Assembly: GCF_026745355.1 (NCBI RefSeq)
Contig: NC_079209.1
Coordinates: forward strand, 2,916,295 to 2,980,294
Direction: 5' to 3'
DNA length: 64,000 nucleotides
Source of the DNA: Beta vulgaris subsp. vulgaris
Lineage: Eukaryota > Streptophyta > Magnoliopsida > Caryophyllales > Amaranthaceae
In this document: in pieces, positions 35,954-47,529 of the stretch
How positions within the stretch are numbered: position 1 is the stretch's first letter
How the letters are laid out: the number at the start of each line of letters is the position of its first letter
Program-made: the position numbers and the translations under genes
The notes under the pieces: model-generated
Told to the model about the DNA's origin: nothing
Databases searched by the model: none
What the model saw: the letters and a program-made list of their open reading frames with translations, nothing else

Positions 35954-36030
35954 GGTGTGTGAGAGGGTGGGGATGGGGATGTATGCAGGGTGGGGAAGGA
36001 GGTGTTCGCAGTGGTGGGAAAAGGGTAGAG

Positions 36031-37176
36031 AGGGGTTTTGGGTGGAAAAGAAGTCAATAGGTAACCAACATGTTACCTGTAATTAAACTCATTTAGATTT
36101 AAAACAGGTGTAAAGTTGACTAAATTAGTAATAATCCAAAAGTTGACTTATTTTGGAAAGAACACGTAAAAATTGACTTATTTTAAACAATCTTATGTTT
36201 TATAAAATATAAGTTATGATTAGATAAGTTTAAATTAATATACATAAAGTGAACTAAACATAAAATAAGAGAACCAAACTAATCTGAAATAACAAAATTG
36301 AATGGAACTGAAATTAACTAAACTGAACCGGATTGAAAATAAAATCGAAAATAATATGGCCATACTCAAACGGTAGATTCCTGTTATTTTTTTTAAAAAA
36401 AAACTGAAATTATCTCACGAATTAAAACTAAAGTGCAAGACGATTTCTAAAAATAAGATTATCTTTAAAGATAATACTTCATGTTAAAGTAAACGAAAAA
36501 ATTATAGTACGACGTGTAAAAGTCATACGCACCATCAAAGTCATTCATTTAAAGCAGTTGCGTTAAATAACTTGGTAGTTTAGTTTGGGCGCAGTCGGTG
36601 ACTCGGTGTTGTACTTTTGTCCATATATAGGGAATAATGCTACTACTATTTGACTATATTCTCAGGCTGCTTTTATGATCCACTGAAAGATCATCATCAT
36701 CATGTACATGGTATAAAAAATAAATAAAAGATGTACATGGTGTATCATCATGAGTATTCATGCATGCTATTATTACTAGTAGCTTACCGACGTCATAATT
36801 AAACCTATGATATTGATGCATATGAATGTATGATATTGCTTCTAAAATATGTACTACCATGCATGCATACATGGATGCTACTAGTCACATGATAGATTAT
36901 TATTATTATCTCTATTGAACATTGGTGTCCACTTAAATACTAAAATGATTAAATTCAAAATTAATATTTTAATGATTATATTTTAATAATAAATTTTAAA
37001 AACTATTTTTGAAGATTGATACATTTACTGATTGAGTAGATTATTTATTAAAAATAGACAATAAAAACTAATTAACTCTGCTGAGTTGCATTTCACTCTT
37101 TAATAATGTGCGGATTACCCATTCGTTAGACAAAGTTTTTCTCGCTATTTTTAGTCTTTTTGGTGAAATTGGTTTA
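36031..37176. other. Non-coding stretch
   Basis: About 36260-36370 is an AACTGAA-rich segment. No gene is seen. Confidence 0.45.
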
Positions 37177-37435
37177 TACTCCTTCCGTTTTATTTATAGT
37201 TGTTGCATTTAACCATTTAGATATGTCTCTTTTTAGCTGCTACATTTGTCAAATATTTCTACTTTTAATATGTGGTATCCATATAATATTTACCTTTATA
37301 CCCTTATTTTTGTACTCATCACACAAAAAAACATGTACTTTATGTTTTATTGCTATACTTTTCAATGGTCCACACATATTTTCTTGGTTTGTGTGATAAA
37401 GTAAATGTAGTAACTAAAAAAAGACGGAAGAAGTA
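37177..37435. mobile_element. Stowaway-like MITE, family C
   Basis: TACTCCTTCCGTTTTATTTA at the left is matched by an inverted right end, ACGGAAGAAGTA, flanked by TA. Subterminal GTTGCA/GTAGTAACT motifs resemble those of 60529-60781. Confidence 0.8.
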
Positions 37436-38667
37436 GTTTTTGTGAATCGAAACGCATACATATATCATACTTTCTTTGTCTTTTTTAGTTGCAAAAAGTC
37501 TTCTATAGATACTATTCACATGCACACTTTGATTTTTGATAATTTTATATACATAAAAAAACAATAAATATATGAGATCTTGTTTGTTTTCTCTCAATCT
37601 GTATTTTTCAAATATATAATAATCATTATTTTCTCTTATACGTAACTCAATATATTAAGATATGAAGTTGAATCTTAAACTGAATTTTTTTCGAAGGTTG
37701 CCAACTTTTAAGGTCACCTAAGGGTATAAATATCCTTGGGTCTTGACCAAAGTCTTAACAAGAGTCTTGTACAAGACTCAGGGATATTCATCAAAATTGT
37801 GGAGGGAGTCTGAAGTTGAGTTTTGAAATCAAATACTCACCTAAAGACTCAACTTGTAAAGGAAACTTACTACTTTCGTTTTTTAAAATTGAAATGAGTA
37901 TGAAATGAGTCTGTAGAATTTAAAAAATAGTGAAAAACTGATGTGGCATAATCTGAAGTTTGAAGATGAGTATGAGAGATAAACTCACCTAAATATTTTC
38001 CAAATATAAGACGAGTTCATTTATAGGGGACAACCACCCCATAATAAAAGAAATTAAATTTGTACGGCGCAAAGTTGACGTGTTATCTTAGATTAAGACA
38101 GACAGTTACGCCGGCAAGTCGGCGTCTTTGCGTTATGTGGGGTCTATTATTTTCTATAATTTCTTTCTGTAGGGCCCACCAATCTTGTGATTCGCCACGT
38201 ATGTACGTTTTTTTTGCAAGAGAGAGAAAAAAATAAAATAAAAAGCAACCGCCAAAAAAAGAAAAAAGAAAAAAAAAAGGTGGGTGAAAGAAAGAAAAAA
38301 AGAAGAAAGAGAATGATATTATGATAGTTTAGGTGTGTGTTGGGCGGCTGTTTGCTCCCTTACCCTTTTAAAGTGGGAATTTGTTGCCTCATGAGGTGAC
38401 ACTCTTTTTTTTAATATTTTCTCTCTCCTCTTTTTTTATTGCTTTGTCTCATGTGAAAAGTTGATTTGCTAATTAATTTTCCTGATTAAGTTGCTTAATT
38501 ATCATACACATAATTAGCCATACATAGCCTTCTAGAGTTGTATTGTATGGTCAATTTAATTGAGGGGGACTTTTGTGGGGTCCATTTGGTTTGAGTATTG
38601 TTATTCATGGAGTTGTTTTTTCCACAATATATATATATATGCATGTGATGAAAAGGGTTTTGTCATA
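37436..38667. other. Non-coding stretch with a half MITE
   Basis: About 37468-37610 resembles the left half of a Stowaway-like MITE (ACTTTCTTTGTCTTTTTTAG) without a clear right end. No gene is seen. A purine-rich tract lies at 38218-38310. Confidence 0.45.
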
Positions 38668-38785
38668 ATACAAAAATGGTCAAAAGTTATCTTCTTTCTC
38701 TTTAATGGGTATTGGAGTATCTAAGGATTGATTATTGTTGGTTAATATACTTGATTAATTTGACTGACTGTATTTGTTGGGGGTA
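38668..38785 (+). repeat. Direct repeat of about 118 bp; second copy split by a retroposon
   Basis: This sequence recurs as 39596-39651 plus 40337-40400, where the second copy is interrupted by the 39652-40318 insertion. The uninterrupted copy here therefore shows what the empty target looked like. Confidence 0.85.
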
Positions 38786-38822
38786 GAAATAAACTCAATT
38801 GGTGCAATTATTTGACTCAAGC

Positions 38823-39139
38823 CAGGGTCGTAGTTATGGGTGTGCATGGAGCCCCTCCGCACAGGGTTCTGGTCCATTTTTTTTGGTTTTATTTGAAAGG
38901 GCCCAATTTGAAAAATATCATATTTTGTAGAAACGGCAAGCATTCCACATCTTCATCTCTGGACTCTATAATTCACGCTATTCCTATCATCTTCCTCAAT
39001 CTCTTTCACCAAAATTTAACCTTCCATAGTTCCATATCTTTAACTTTAGTATGTCATTAATACTTTTTCATAATTATCAATAATAAAAGGCCCAATTTTC
39101 ATTGTAAAACAGGGTCCATAAAAATCCAAGACGGTCCTG
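38823..39139. mobile_element. hAT-type MITE, 317 bp
   Basis: It starts CAGGGTCGTAG and ends ACGGTCCTG, with a perfect 8-bp target duplication ACTCAAGC at 38815-38822 and 39140-39147. GGGCCCAATTT and GGCCCAATTTTC lie near the two ends, as in the 15003 element. It is non-coding. Confidence 0.9.
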
Positions 39140-39651
39140 ACTCAAGCGGTACAATTTATCTAATTTGTATTAGATAAATTTAAGGAAAATATAATACAAA
39201 TAGCATAATGTAGCTCATCTAAAGAGCAAGTTTTTTCATAACTAGTTTTTGATTGCGAGTTCATAAGAATAAGTTATAAGTTAGCCAGATTAAAAAATTA
39301 TGTATAAAAGCCTTACGTTAAAAAATAGTTACTACTCATATTACTCAATACTTGTAAAAGTTCAATCAAAGTAAGTTACTATTTGTACCTGCGTTTCAAT
39401 ATTGTTATTTTCAATATCTATTCATATTTTCAAAACTGATTTCATCTACTTATTAATCTAATATTAAAAATTATCTTTTTAAATTCAGATATAAATTTCA
39501 AAAACCTTATTTTCAAAAATTATTAAATTTTTTAACGAGATAAATTACCTAACAGACGGTCCCAATTTCGCTATATAGTTAATCTAAAAGACAGTCACAA
39601 ATATGGTAAAAAGTTATCCTTTTTGTCTTTACTAGGTATTGAAGTATCTAA

Positions 39652-40318
39652 TTAAAGTTAGTATATAGGTAACTAAAGTAGTTGAGGGTGGAACTTTTCT
39701 CTCTCCCCTCTCTCCTCCCTACTTTCAAAAACCCTAGCTTCCATTGTTGATTTTTAAAGGGGCTTCCATCGGGTTTTACCGTTGGAAAGCCCCACCTTTG
39801 TTTTTTTATTTGTTTTTAGGTTTCCAATAACGATTTCTCCCTCGAAAGAAAGGGTTTTCGATCTCCTTCGTTAGAAAAGGTTTTTCGATCTCCTTCGAAA
39901 GACAAGGTTTTTCGACCTCCTTCGAAAGACAGGGTTTTTCTCCTCTTTTAGAGGGGGAATTTCTACAGGTTACAATCCGGGATACTAGATCTAATGGATT
40001 GCCGTGAAATTATTTTGTTGGTGAAGAATTATGCGGGATCACAAAGGTTATCAATTTTTCGAATACGGTCAGATGAATCCGACGGAAATCATCCTCACGA
40101 CTACAAGGGATCGTTAGATTGTCTCTCCAACAAGGCTGTATTTTCCAGCGATATAAGCGGGAGATGTTCCACATTGCAAGATTTGTTTGACGATCGTAGT
40201 TTTTATGGAGGAAATTTTTGTTTGATTCAACTTATGTATTTGTTTGATTCGATTGCTTATGTAGATGTCGTATGACTTTTTATTAATGAATTAATTTTAC
40301 TATTCAAAAAAAAAAAAA
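39652..40318 (+). mobile_element. Truncated or non-autonomous LINE-derived retroposon
   Basis: The segment is flanked by a perfect 18-bp target duplication, AGGTATTGAAGTATCTAA (39634-39651 and 40319-40336), and ends in a poly(A) tail (about 40306-40319) preceded by TATTAATGAATTAATTTTAC, as in plant L1-type LINE 3' ends. These are marks of target-primed reverse transcription. A 5' part contains four tandem repeats of about 27 bp (GGTTTTTCGATCTCCTTCG type, 39850-39935). A 94-codon frame (39994-40275) has no recognised domain. It could be a 5'-truncated LINE or a chimera of LINE tail and other RNA. Confidence 0.88.
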
Positions 40319-40400
40319 AGGTATTGAAGTATCTAACGATTGATTTATTGTCGATTAATATACTTGATTAATTTGACTGATTGTTTTTATTGACGATTTT

Positions 40401-42486
40401 AGTTGGATACTTATATAAGTTAATAAAATTGTTTGGTGATATCAGTTGGTTGTTTAAGTCAAATTGATACAAAAAAATGAAAGCGATATGAAAAGTTACT
40501 AAAATCATCTCTTAGCTGAAAATATAAATCTGAAAATCTCGACCACAAATGATTTAAGACTTAACTCTTTCACTAATTATAGGTCAATTCTATTACACTT
40601 GTGTCACTACTCATGTTTCTCTAGGAACACCTTTAAAAAAACTATGGAATTGTGGAAGAACGGTTTAACAACTTCCCCCCTCTAGCCATTTTTCTGATTA
40701 GCCATGGTAAATACGCGTAGGCCCAAACAAAATTATTCATACTATAGCTGTCCATACTCCATATCTATTATTGGGTGCATTCTCATAATAATTAATAACA
40801 ATTCAACTTGAAACAAATTATGATTAAGAGAAAGGATCAGAACCGGAAATGAAATATAGATTAGAGCAAAGTGATTAGAGAACTTGAATACTTATGTTAA
40901 TTGTTCAGATGAATGAATCACACATGAGATGAATTCAATTCAACTCAACTTAATGTCATCTAGCACTCAGTCGACCATGGTGAAAACTCAATTACTTAAG
41001 AATTAAGAAAACAATCAAAGTTAAAAAGTGTATAATTAAGCTTAACTCTCAATATCCATCATTAAGGTGCTAATCGATTGAGTCGAACGCGAGATAGGTA
41101 ATGCTCAACTCGACTTTATAACAATTCGAGTTTGAAACAAGTTCGATTAAAAACCTCTTCGATCTTAATCTCTTTCGAGGAGAGAGAAAGAACAAATAAT
41201 ATGAACTAAAAAAAAAATGATATTTTCCACCTTAAACTTTCAAATTTTATTTATTTTATCTTTTCGGTCTAATATTTTTGTTATTTATAAGTGCTTTATT
41301 CTCTTAGTTCCCAAGTATTTACTTAATTTTTTTTTATATATGATAGAAATTTTGATCTTAATATCAAAAGAAATATAGAGTTTGAGAAATTATAATTGAA
41401 GTATGTAAAATAAAATTAAAGTATGGAGTCGAGTTTGAGTAGAACTCGAGTCAAATTTTGACTGAATTGAGTTAATTTCAATCGATTATAAGTTGTCCGC
41501 AAGCAACTTAACTCGGTTAGTTCTCCTACCCATCACCTAGACATGGTGATCGAACTGATAGATTTAATAGATTGATTGGAATATAACAATTATTTTCGGG
41601 TCTAGAATAATCGCAACACTTCTCATATATATCTAATTAAATTTCTTCACTAATATTTTATTATTTATCTCTGCCTTGGTGGTCCCTATTATTTATTTTT
41701 GAATTAGATTTTATAATACAATATTTTATGAATGACCTACGCCTTTCTTTTACTATAATCAAATAATATCTCACCGTCTCCTCTACCAATTATTTATATA
41801 ATAAAATTTTAAGAGACATGGTCGCAAGATAAGTCTCCAAAATCGATGCAAAAGGTTTTTTATTATAAAAAATTACCATTAGGATTCGATATATGATGGA
41901 AAAGAGACATAGTTGCCTATATGATAATGAAGATGAGTGACTAGTTTTGTTAGCTAATAAAAAGGAGAGAATGTGTGTTTTGTAGCATGTTGGTTGCGCA
42001 AGTAGTTGTGTATTAGTATGTCCGAGTGTTTGAGATTATTTATATCTTTTAGTATTTAGGAGTAATTTTTTTCAAGGGAAAGGACGGGTTAAGGTTTTAT
42101 GAGGATTTATTGGCAGTAAAAAAATTTCTTAATAGAAGTATATCAAGTCATTGTAGGGCCCATGAGTTTAAAAAATAAATGAGTATAAGGCAGGATATTG
42201 ATGATAAGGGATCCACTTTGTCCCATGATTCGCAACAGGCACAACTTAGGTTGATGGAGGCTAGTCTCAACCAAATATCTAAACCTTCCACACTAACAAC
42301 CTTACCCATAAGTGCCACGATCCGAGTGTTTTTGACACCATAACGTACAACGCGGGAGTTCGTTTGTTTATCTGACGCCAAGGGAGCAAGCCTTGTGCAT
42401 AAAGGAACCCTAAGGTCTAAAGAAACACAAGTAATGTGGATTCTTAAAGGGATATTGGCGAGAAAAGAATAACGGTCGGTCAGGGA
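40401..42486. other. Non-coding stretch up to the CACTA element
   Basis: No gene is recognised. The minus frame at 42148-42489 (113 codons) is open and ends at the CACTA insertion point, but I recognise no domain in it; it may be part of a disrupted sequence. Confidence 0.4.
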
Positions 42487-43423
42487 CACTACTACATTTA
42501 AAGCCTAATGCAACACCCAAAATCCGTTGCATTAGGGCCAAATACCGTTGCAATAGACCTAAGGCAACGACTTCCAACTGTTGCATTTGAAGGCGTTGCA
42601 ATAGGTCTAATGCAACGACCTTTTGGACCTATTGCAACGGCTACCACAAAGCCGTTGCAATATGTGTAAATAGTCGTTGCGTCATCTATAAGGTTTATTG
42701 CAACGCCTCTATATTTATTGCAACGCCATTCGATAGCTATTGCAACGACCTTAATATTCATATTGTATCCCATTTGTGGCTTCTATAGCAACGCATCCTT
42801 ATATATTGCAACACTATCATATAGCTATTGCAACGCCTTTATGACGGAATTTTTTTTTTCATTTTTTTGGGGATATTGCAACGATTATTACTATAACCTA
42901 CCGAAAACCTATAATATTACAGCTGTGGATATATATTAGTAACGATGCAACAAATGCAAAAATACTCTTGAAATGCCAAAAGTAATTGTCATATATGTAT
43001 TATAATTTCCAAAGGTAATTAAATTAAGAGTATACATGACAAATCCTAATTAACGAAAATTAACGTAGTTAATCAAACCCAACTAATAAATATTTGTTTT
43101 AGTACCACAAATGCTTCTAATAAGTACATATAGATCATTTTCCTTCTAACCACCAAGTACCGCATCACTATAATATTGCTAGCTAAATCTGGCCGATAGT
43201 GTGTATAGTGAGACGTCTACGTTTGATCTCCTCCTGTTGGTTCATTATTCACCTAAAAATTCAAACATTGTAATAGTTAGTAAACATACACCATCAACAG
43301 CACAAAAAAGAGAGACAAAATTACAATACCTTGTATTATTGCTATAATAAGAATAATGTGGGATGAAGATGACAATATAAAAGAGACAAAATTACAGTAG
43401 CTTGCATTATTAATCTGAATAAC

Positions 43424-43570
43424 ATGGAGGCGGCTCTTTCATATCATGAGAAAATGAATGAACAAGGGATTATCTGTGATTTGAAAACATATACGACTTT
43501 GATGCATAATACCTTTATTAGCAAATTAAGAAAGACATTGATCCTGAATAATTTCAGTATCATTATGTGA
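43424..43570 (+). pseudogene. PPR (pentatricopeptide repeat) gene fragment inside the CACTA element
   Basis: This short frame from ATG to TGA (48 residues) begins with MEAALSYHEKMNEQG and DLKTYTTLMH. It fits the PPR motif pattern (AL..ff.M...G..pd..Ty..Li) for one repeat. PPR proteins normally carry many such repeats and act on organelle RNA. A single one with no transit peptide cannot be a working gene. It is most likely a captured fragment. Confidence 0.6.
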
Positions 43571-43617
43571 CCTTACTTGTTTCACATTGGTATTATATTA
43601 GTGGAGTCCCTTACTAC

Positions 43618-44258
43618 CTCACTAGGACAGGGTATGATTCTCCTTCTTCCATCTCAGGCCTTTGCATGCCTTCTGAACTATTGATAATTTTGTTTTCACA
43701 CTTTATGCATTCATTGATTCTCCACTGCATTTGTTTGATTGCTCAAGCCAGACAAATGCAGTATACATATGAATCAGATAGTAATATACATTTCCCAGGC
43801 TGATAATTGACTTTAAAAAATTTCATATTGATTTTTAGATATAATTGACAGCTTAAGGCTTGAGGTTGGATTGTATCTGTATGGGAACGACCTCGAACAT
43901 CACATCACACCTATTGAGGCAGGAATGACATGGGCTGTTGTAAAGAGGAGGAGAGCATAAGGTGGGTTTCTTGGTGCAGAATCGATACTCAAACAAATAG
44001 CTGATGGTCCTTCAAGGAGGCGTGTTGGGTTTATATCTTCAGGGCCACCTGCTAGAGGTCATAGTGAAATTCAGAATAAAAAAGGAGAAAATATTAGTGA
44101 AATCACTACTGGAGGATTTAATTTACCTTAAAAAAAACATAGCCATGGGTTATGTAAAGTCGGGGAACCACAAAGCAGGCACCAATGTTAACATTGTGGT
44201 AAGAGGAAGGCCCTATGGAGGAGTCAAAATGCCGTTTATTCCCACCAAATACTACAAG
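43618..44258 (+). pseudogene. Aminomethyltransferase (glycine cleavage T-protein) fragment inside the CACTA element
   Basis: The frame at 43847-44130 matches the C-terminal half of the mitochondrial glycine decarboxylase T-protein, with [44 protein letters not shown] and [11 protein letters not shown]. It continues at about 44131-44258 in another frame with [12 protein letters not shown] and [10 protein letters not shown], the end of the protein. A TAA replaces the usual Glu codon at 43958-43960, and a one-base shift at the A-run near 44130 breaks the frame. A short LTRTGY match at 43618-43635 may be a preceding exon piece. The N-terminal half with the folate site is absent. The working enzyme makes methylenetetrahydrofolate in photorespiration; this copy cannot. 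The sense orientation relative to the element's left end allows read-through transcripts. Confidence 0.9.
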
Positions 44259-47200
44259 CAACTTAGTGAAAATTCCTACCCTCCTGGTTCCTTATATTGT
44301 TATAATGCTTAACATGGTCATCAGAATTCAGTCCTGTAATCTTTTTCTTGTTCTTGAAATTCCTGATCTGATTGTAAATTTTCTTTCTCTGCTCCTTGTA
44401 GATATTACTTTGCTCTTGTTTCAAACACGTAGAGAAAGCCAAAGACATATAATGGCAAAAGGGTCCCAACAACAACTAAAAAATTATGGTGAATATGGTA
44501 AGGCCATGGGACACAAAGAACAGTGGTGGTTTGTCACACCAAACCATGCATACATAGACCCATCAATTCAATCATAATGCCAAGATACATGGCACAATTG
44601 CACCAGCAAGACTAGGAAATGTTGGATTTTATTAGTAGTCAATCACTCCTCACAATGAAGCATAGCAACCAAGGCAACATAATTGGTTCTGAAGTTCAAC
44701 TTTCCAAACAAGAGAACCTTAATATCATAATATACTTCAAGTTGATCCAAACATTTATTGCTAGTTAAAATAGAATTATGAAACTACACATTTAAAAACC
44801 CTATAATTTTAGGAATATAGGAAGTTTTAAACTTTTGTAGAGGCAAAACTAGAAGTTATAAACATTTCTATACACAAAAAGAAATAGTACAACGTTATAA
44901 CAGGTGAAATGGCTTTCGTAATTAAGTATAACTGTCAAAGTTCGGCACCACGACTTTCAAAACCATCCATTTAATGGCTATCACATAGCTGCAAATTCAG
45001 AGTTCACGTTTTCGAATTAGCGTTATGCAGAGAACTTCACCATTTAATCAGTTAAATATGTAAAGCCACTACATGGACCCATACAACTGCTTTTTCTGTT
45101 AGCCGGCCAAGCTTGTTCTAACCTGTCCTTGCCCATTCCCTCCCCCCCCTTTCTATTCCATTATATGGATCTGCTAAAGCTTATATCTGTTTTGGCAACA
45201 ATAAGCATATAAAAAATGAGACCTCTAGAAACCTACACCCTATAGACCTGTGATCAAGACCTAACTATATTCCGTTCTCTGATAAACAGCTGCTTTCTAC
45301 CAGTTTCATTTAAAGCTAATATTCATTAATTTGATTCTTTTTCTTGATTCCAAGGTTTATGCTAATCCTAGTAGTCCTAGACTCCTAGTCCCACCATCAA
45401 CCCCCAACAACCACGTCCAAACCTAGCCACTAAGCTCTATATTCAACAACATAAGTAACATCCTTGCATGTGATCTAAAATCTCTTTCCACACACACACG
45501 CTTTACAATGAATGTTGTACACAATCTTGTATATACTTCATACACTGGGAATTTTAATTGATTTGTTTGAAATTTTCGAGGTCTGACATCTTAATTGATA
45601 ATTTTTCTGACAGAGCATGGAATGGTTCTTGATGAGTTTTTCTTGTCAATAGCTGGTGAGCTCGATTTTCCTAATTATATTATTTTTAACACACTGAACT
45701 TTTTGCGCAGTAGCTAATAAATTATGCACCTCTGTATGCAATATACAGGAAAGTTTTAGACTGAAATAGGAAAAAGCTGGGCTGCTGAAGTTATATCTAG
45801 AAGGAAGTCCACCTTGGCTAGTAAAGGAAATTAAGTAGCAATCTAACCAAAGTCTTAATCTATCTGGAGGGGCTGATGGCTACTCAAATCTGGAGTAGCT
45901 TTCTTGTGTTATAGTCATCCAGCAACTAGATGGATTTCCACAATTGCTCGTAAATCTGTAGATTGCAAAAGCTAACAATGTAACGAGGCAATTGTAGTCT
46001 GTATGCAGATTGAGGCAAATAGAATTTTAGCCCCAGAGGTACACCTGATTTTACCGAAATGTTTTTGGCACACATGTTTCATGCTGCCTTGATGACTAGC
46101 ATAATAAATCGACCTACTTGCTCCATGATGATCCATGGTGATCAGAGCTTATTTTTGTTTAATTCTTTCTTAATTAACATCTGAAGTTTAATTGGCCACT
46201 CAAGGTGTATGATTTCCATTTACATTTGTCAGTTTTTGCGGTTCCATCAACCAAGGGCCAAACTTGTCTCAGCTTTTTTGGCAAAATGGTCTACGCAAAC
46301 ATAGTTACTCCTCTGTCCCTTATTGTTTTACCCCATTTTCTTGTCAAACTTCTGTAACTTAAATTCAATCTGACAGTTAAGAATACACAAATTCATGGAG
46401 AAAACACAACAACTTCTTTTAATTTACCTGGTTTTTCAGCTAAATTACAGCTTGTGTCCAAAAACCAGAAGAATTCTTCAACCCAGAAACAAAAATAACA
46501 TCAAAAACAAAAAGGAACAGTTTCGCAAACCTTGTTGTTTCATAGTAGAGACTTCAAAATTGATCACTTAGAACTTAATTGATACTTAGCAACTGCTTTT
46601 TTTTTTTTGGAGTTGAGTGGTGTAAATCAGGTCAAATAATTTCTCATCCTCAAGCTTACATATTTTACGATAGTTTATTATTTTTCTTATTTCATATTAA
46701 ACTAGATAGATTTGAAAGCCATTCAAACTCAAGGACTGTTTGTTATAATAGTGAGAAGCCATGGCTCAGAGATATTAAGGCATATAACTTAAGAAGTCAC
46801 CGGCCCTAAAATTCTCATAACAATTGTAATTGAAGAACATACCTCTGAAGCTCGACTGGTAATTCGAATTGCGCCTCTTTGCTTGAGTTTTCTTGAATAA
46901 TTTCGCCTACTTTCCGCGTTGAAGACTTGAATTTCGGAGGTATTTCGTGAAATCCTCAATTCTTCCGCTTCCTTTGTTTGCAGATACTCGTGGATTTAGG
47001 AATTCATGAATTAAGAAACTCGTGAATTCTGGAATTCCTCTTCCTCTTAGTTGATAATCACAATTGTCATACATTAAGCAGTTGAAAGATTTCGGAGATT
47101 GAAATTTTTTTGAAGCAGATATTCTTAGGAATTCTTAATACTTGATCAGTTACAGTGTGAATGAGTTTTTTTTTCTTTGTTTTACGAAAATGTAAGGGTA

Positions 47201-47283
47201 TTAAGTTAGAAGTCTTTTTTTTTGTAAAGGTTTTGAAATTTCGTGAAAAAAATAGAGGGAAAGATCTTTGTTGCCATAAATAA
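44259..47283. other. CACTA inner region without recognisable genes
   Basis: About 46310 begins like a Stowaway end (TACTCCTCTGTCCC) with no visible partner. About 46850-47060, read on the minus strand, resembles an exon-intron border of unknown origin. No transposase motif was identified. Confidence 0.4.
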
Positions 47284-47529
47284 TGTCTAATGCAACGACC
47301 ACCCTTAATTATCTTGATGTATAATTCCATCTAATGCAACGACAATAAGCAAGTTGTTGCAACAGATATAACTAATGCAACGGTTATTATAAAGTCGTTG
47401 CAATAGCTTAGTTCATGAACCTAAATTGAAATGGGCCGTTGCAATAGATGATCCTACTGCAACGGTATAAAAAACAATCGTTGCAATAGCTTATTTTAAC
47501 CATTGCCTTTGTTTAAAAATGTAGTAGTG

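Larger units (their letters stand above)
42487..47529. mobile_element. CACTA (En/Spm) transposon, 5.04 kb, with captured host gene fragments
   Basis: The ends are CACTACTACATTT and its exact inverse, flanked by a perfect 3-bp target duplication GGA (42484-42486 and 47530-47532). Both subterminal regions are packed with a short motif in both orientations (GCAACG/CGTTGC, often as CGTTGCAATAG): about fifteen copies in 42500-42890 and about eight in 47284-47490. Such arrays bind the CACTA transposase partner protein. I found no recognisable transposase frame. Instead the body holds a PPR-like fragment and an aminomethyltransferase pseudogene. It is therefore non-autonomous and would have to move using enzymes from a related copy. 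Confidence 0.94.

Noticed and set aside
39994..40275. 94-codon plus-strand frame as a host gene
   Set aside because: It lies wholly inside a retroposon bounded by target duplications and shows no known domain.
42148..42489. 113-codon minus-strand frame ending at the CACTA insertion
   Set aside because: No domain recognised and no continuation identified beyond the element; kept only as a remark.
44004..44312. 102-codon frame as an intact gene
   Set aside because: Only its second half matches T-protein; the first half is out of frame with the T-protein sequence, so it is part of the broken copy.
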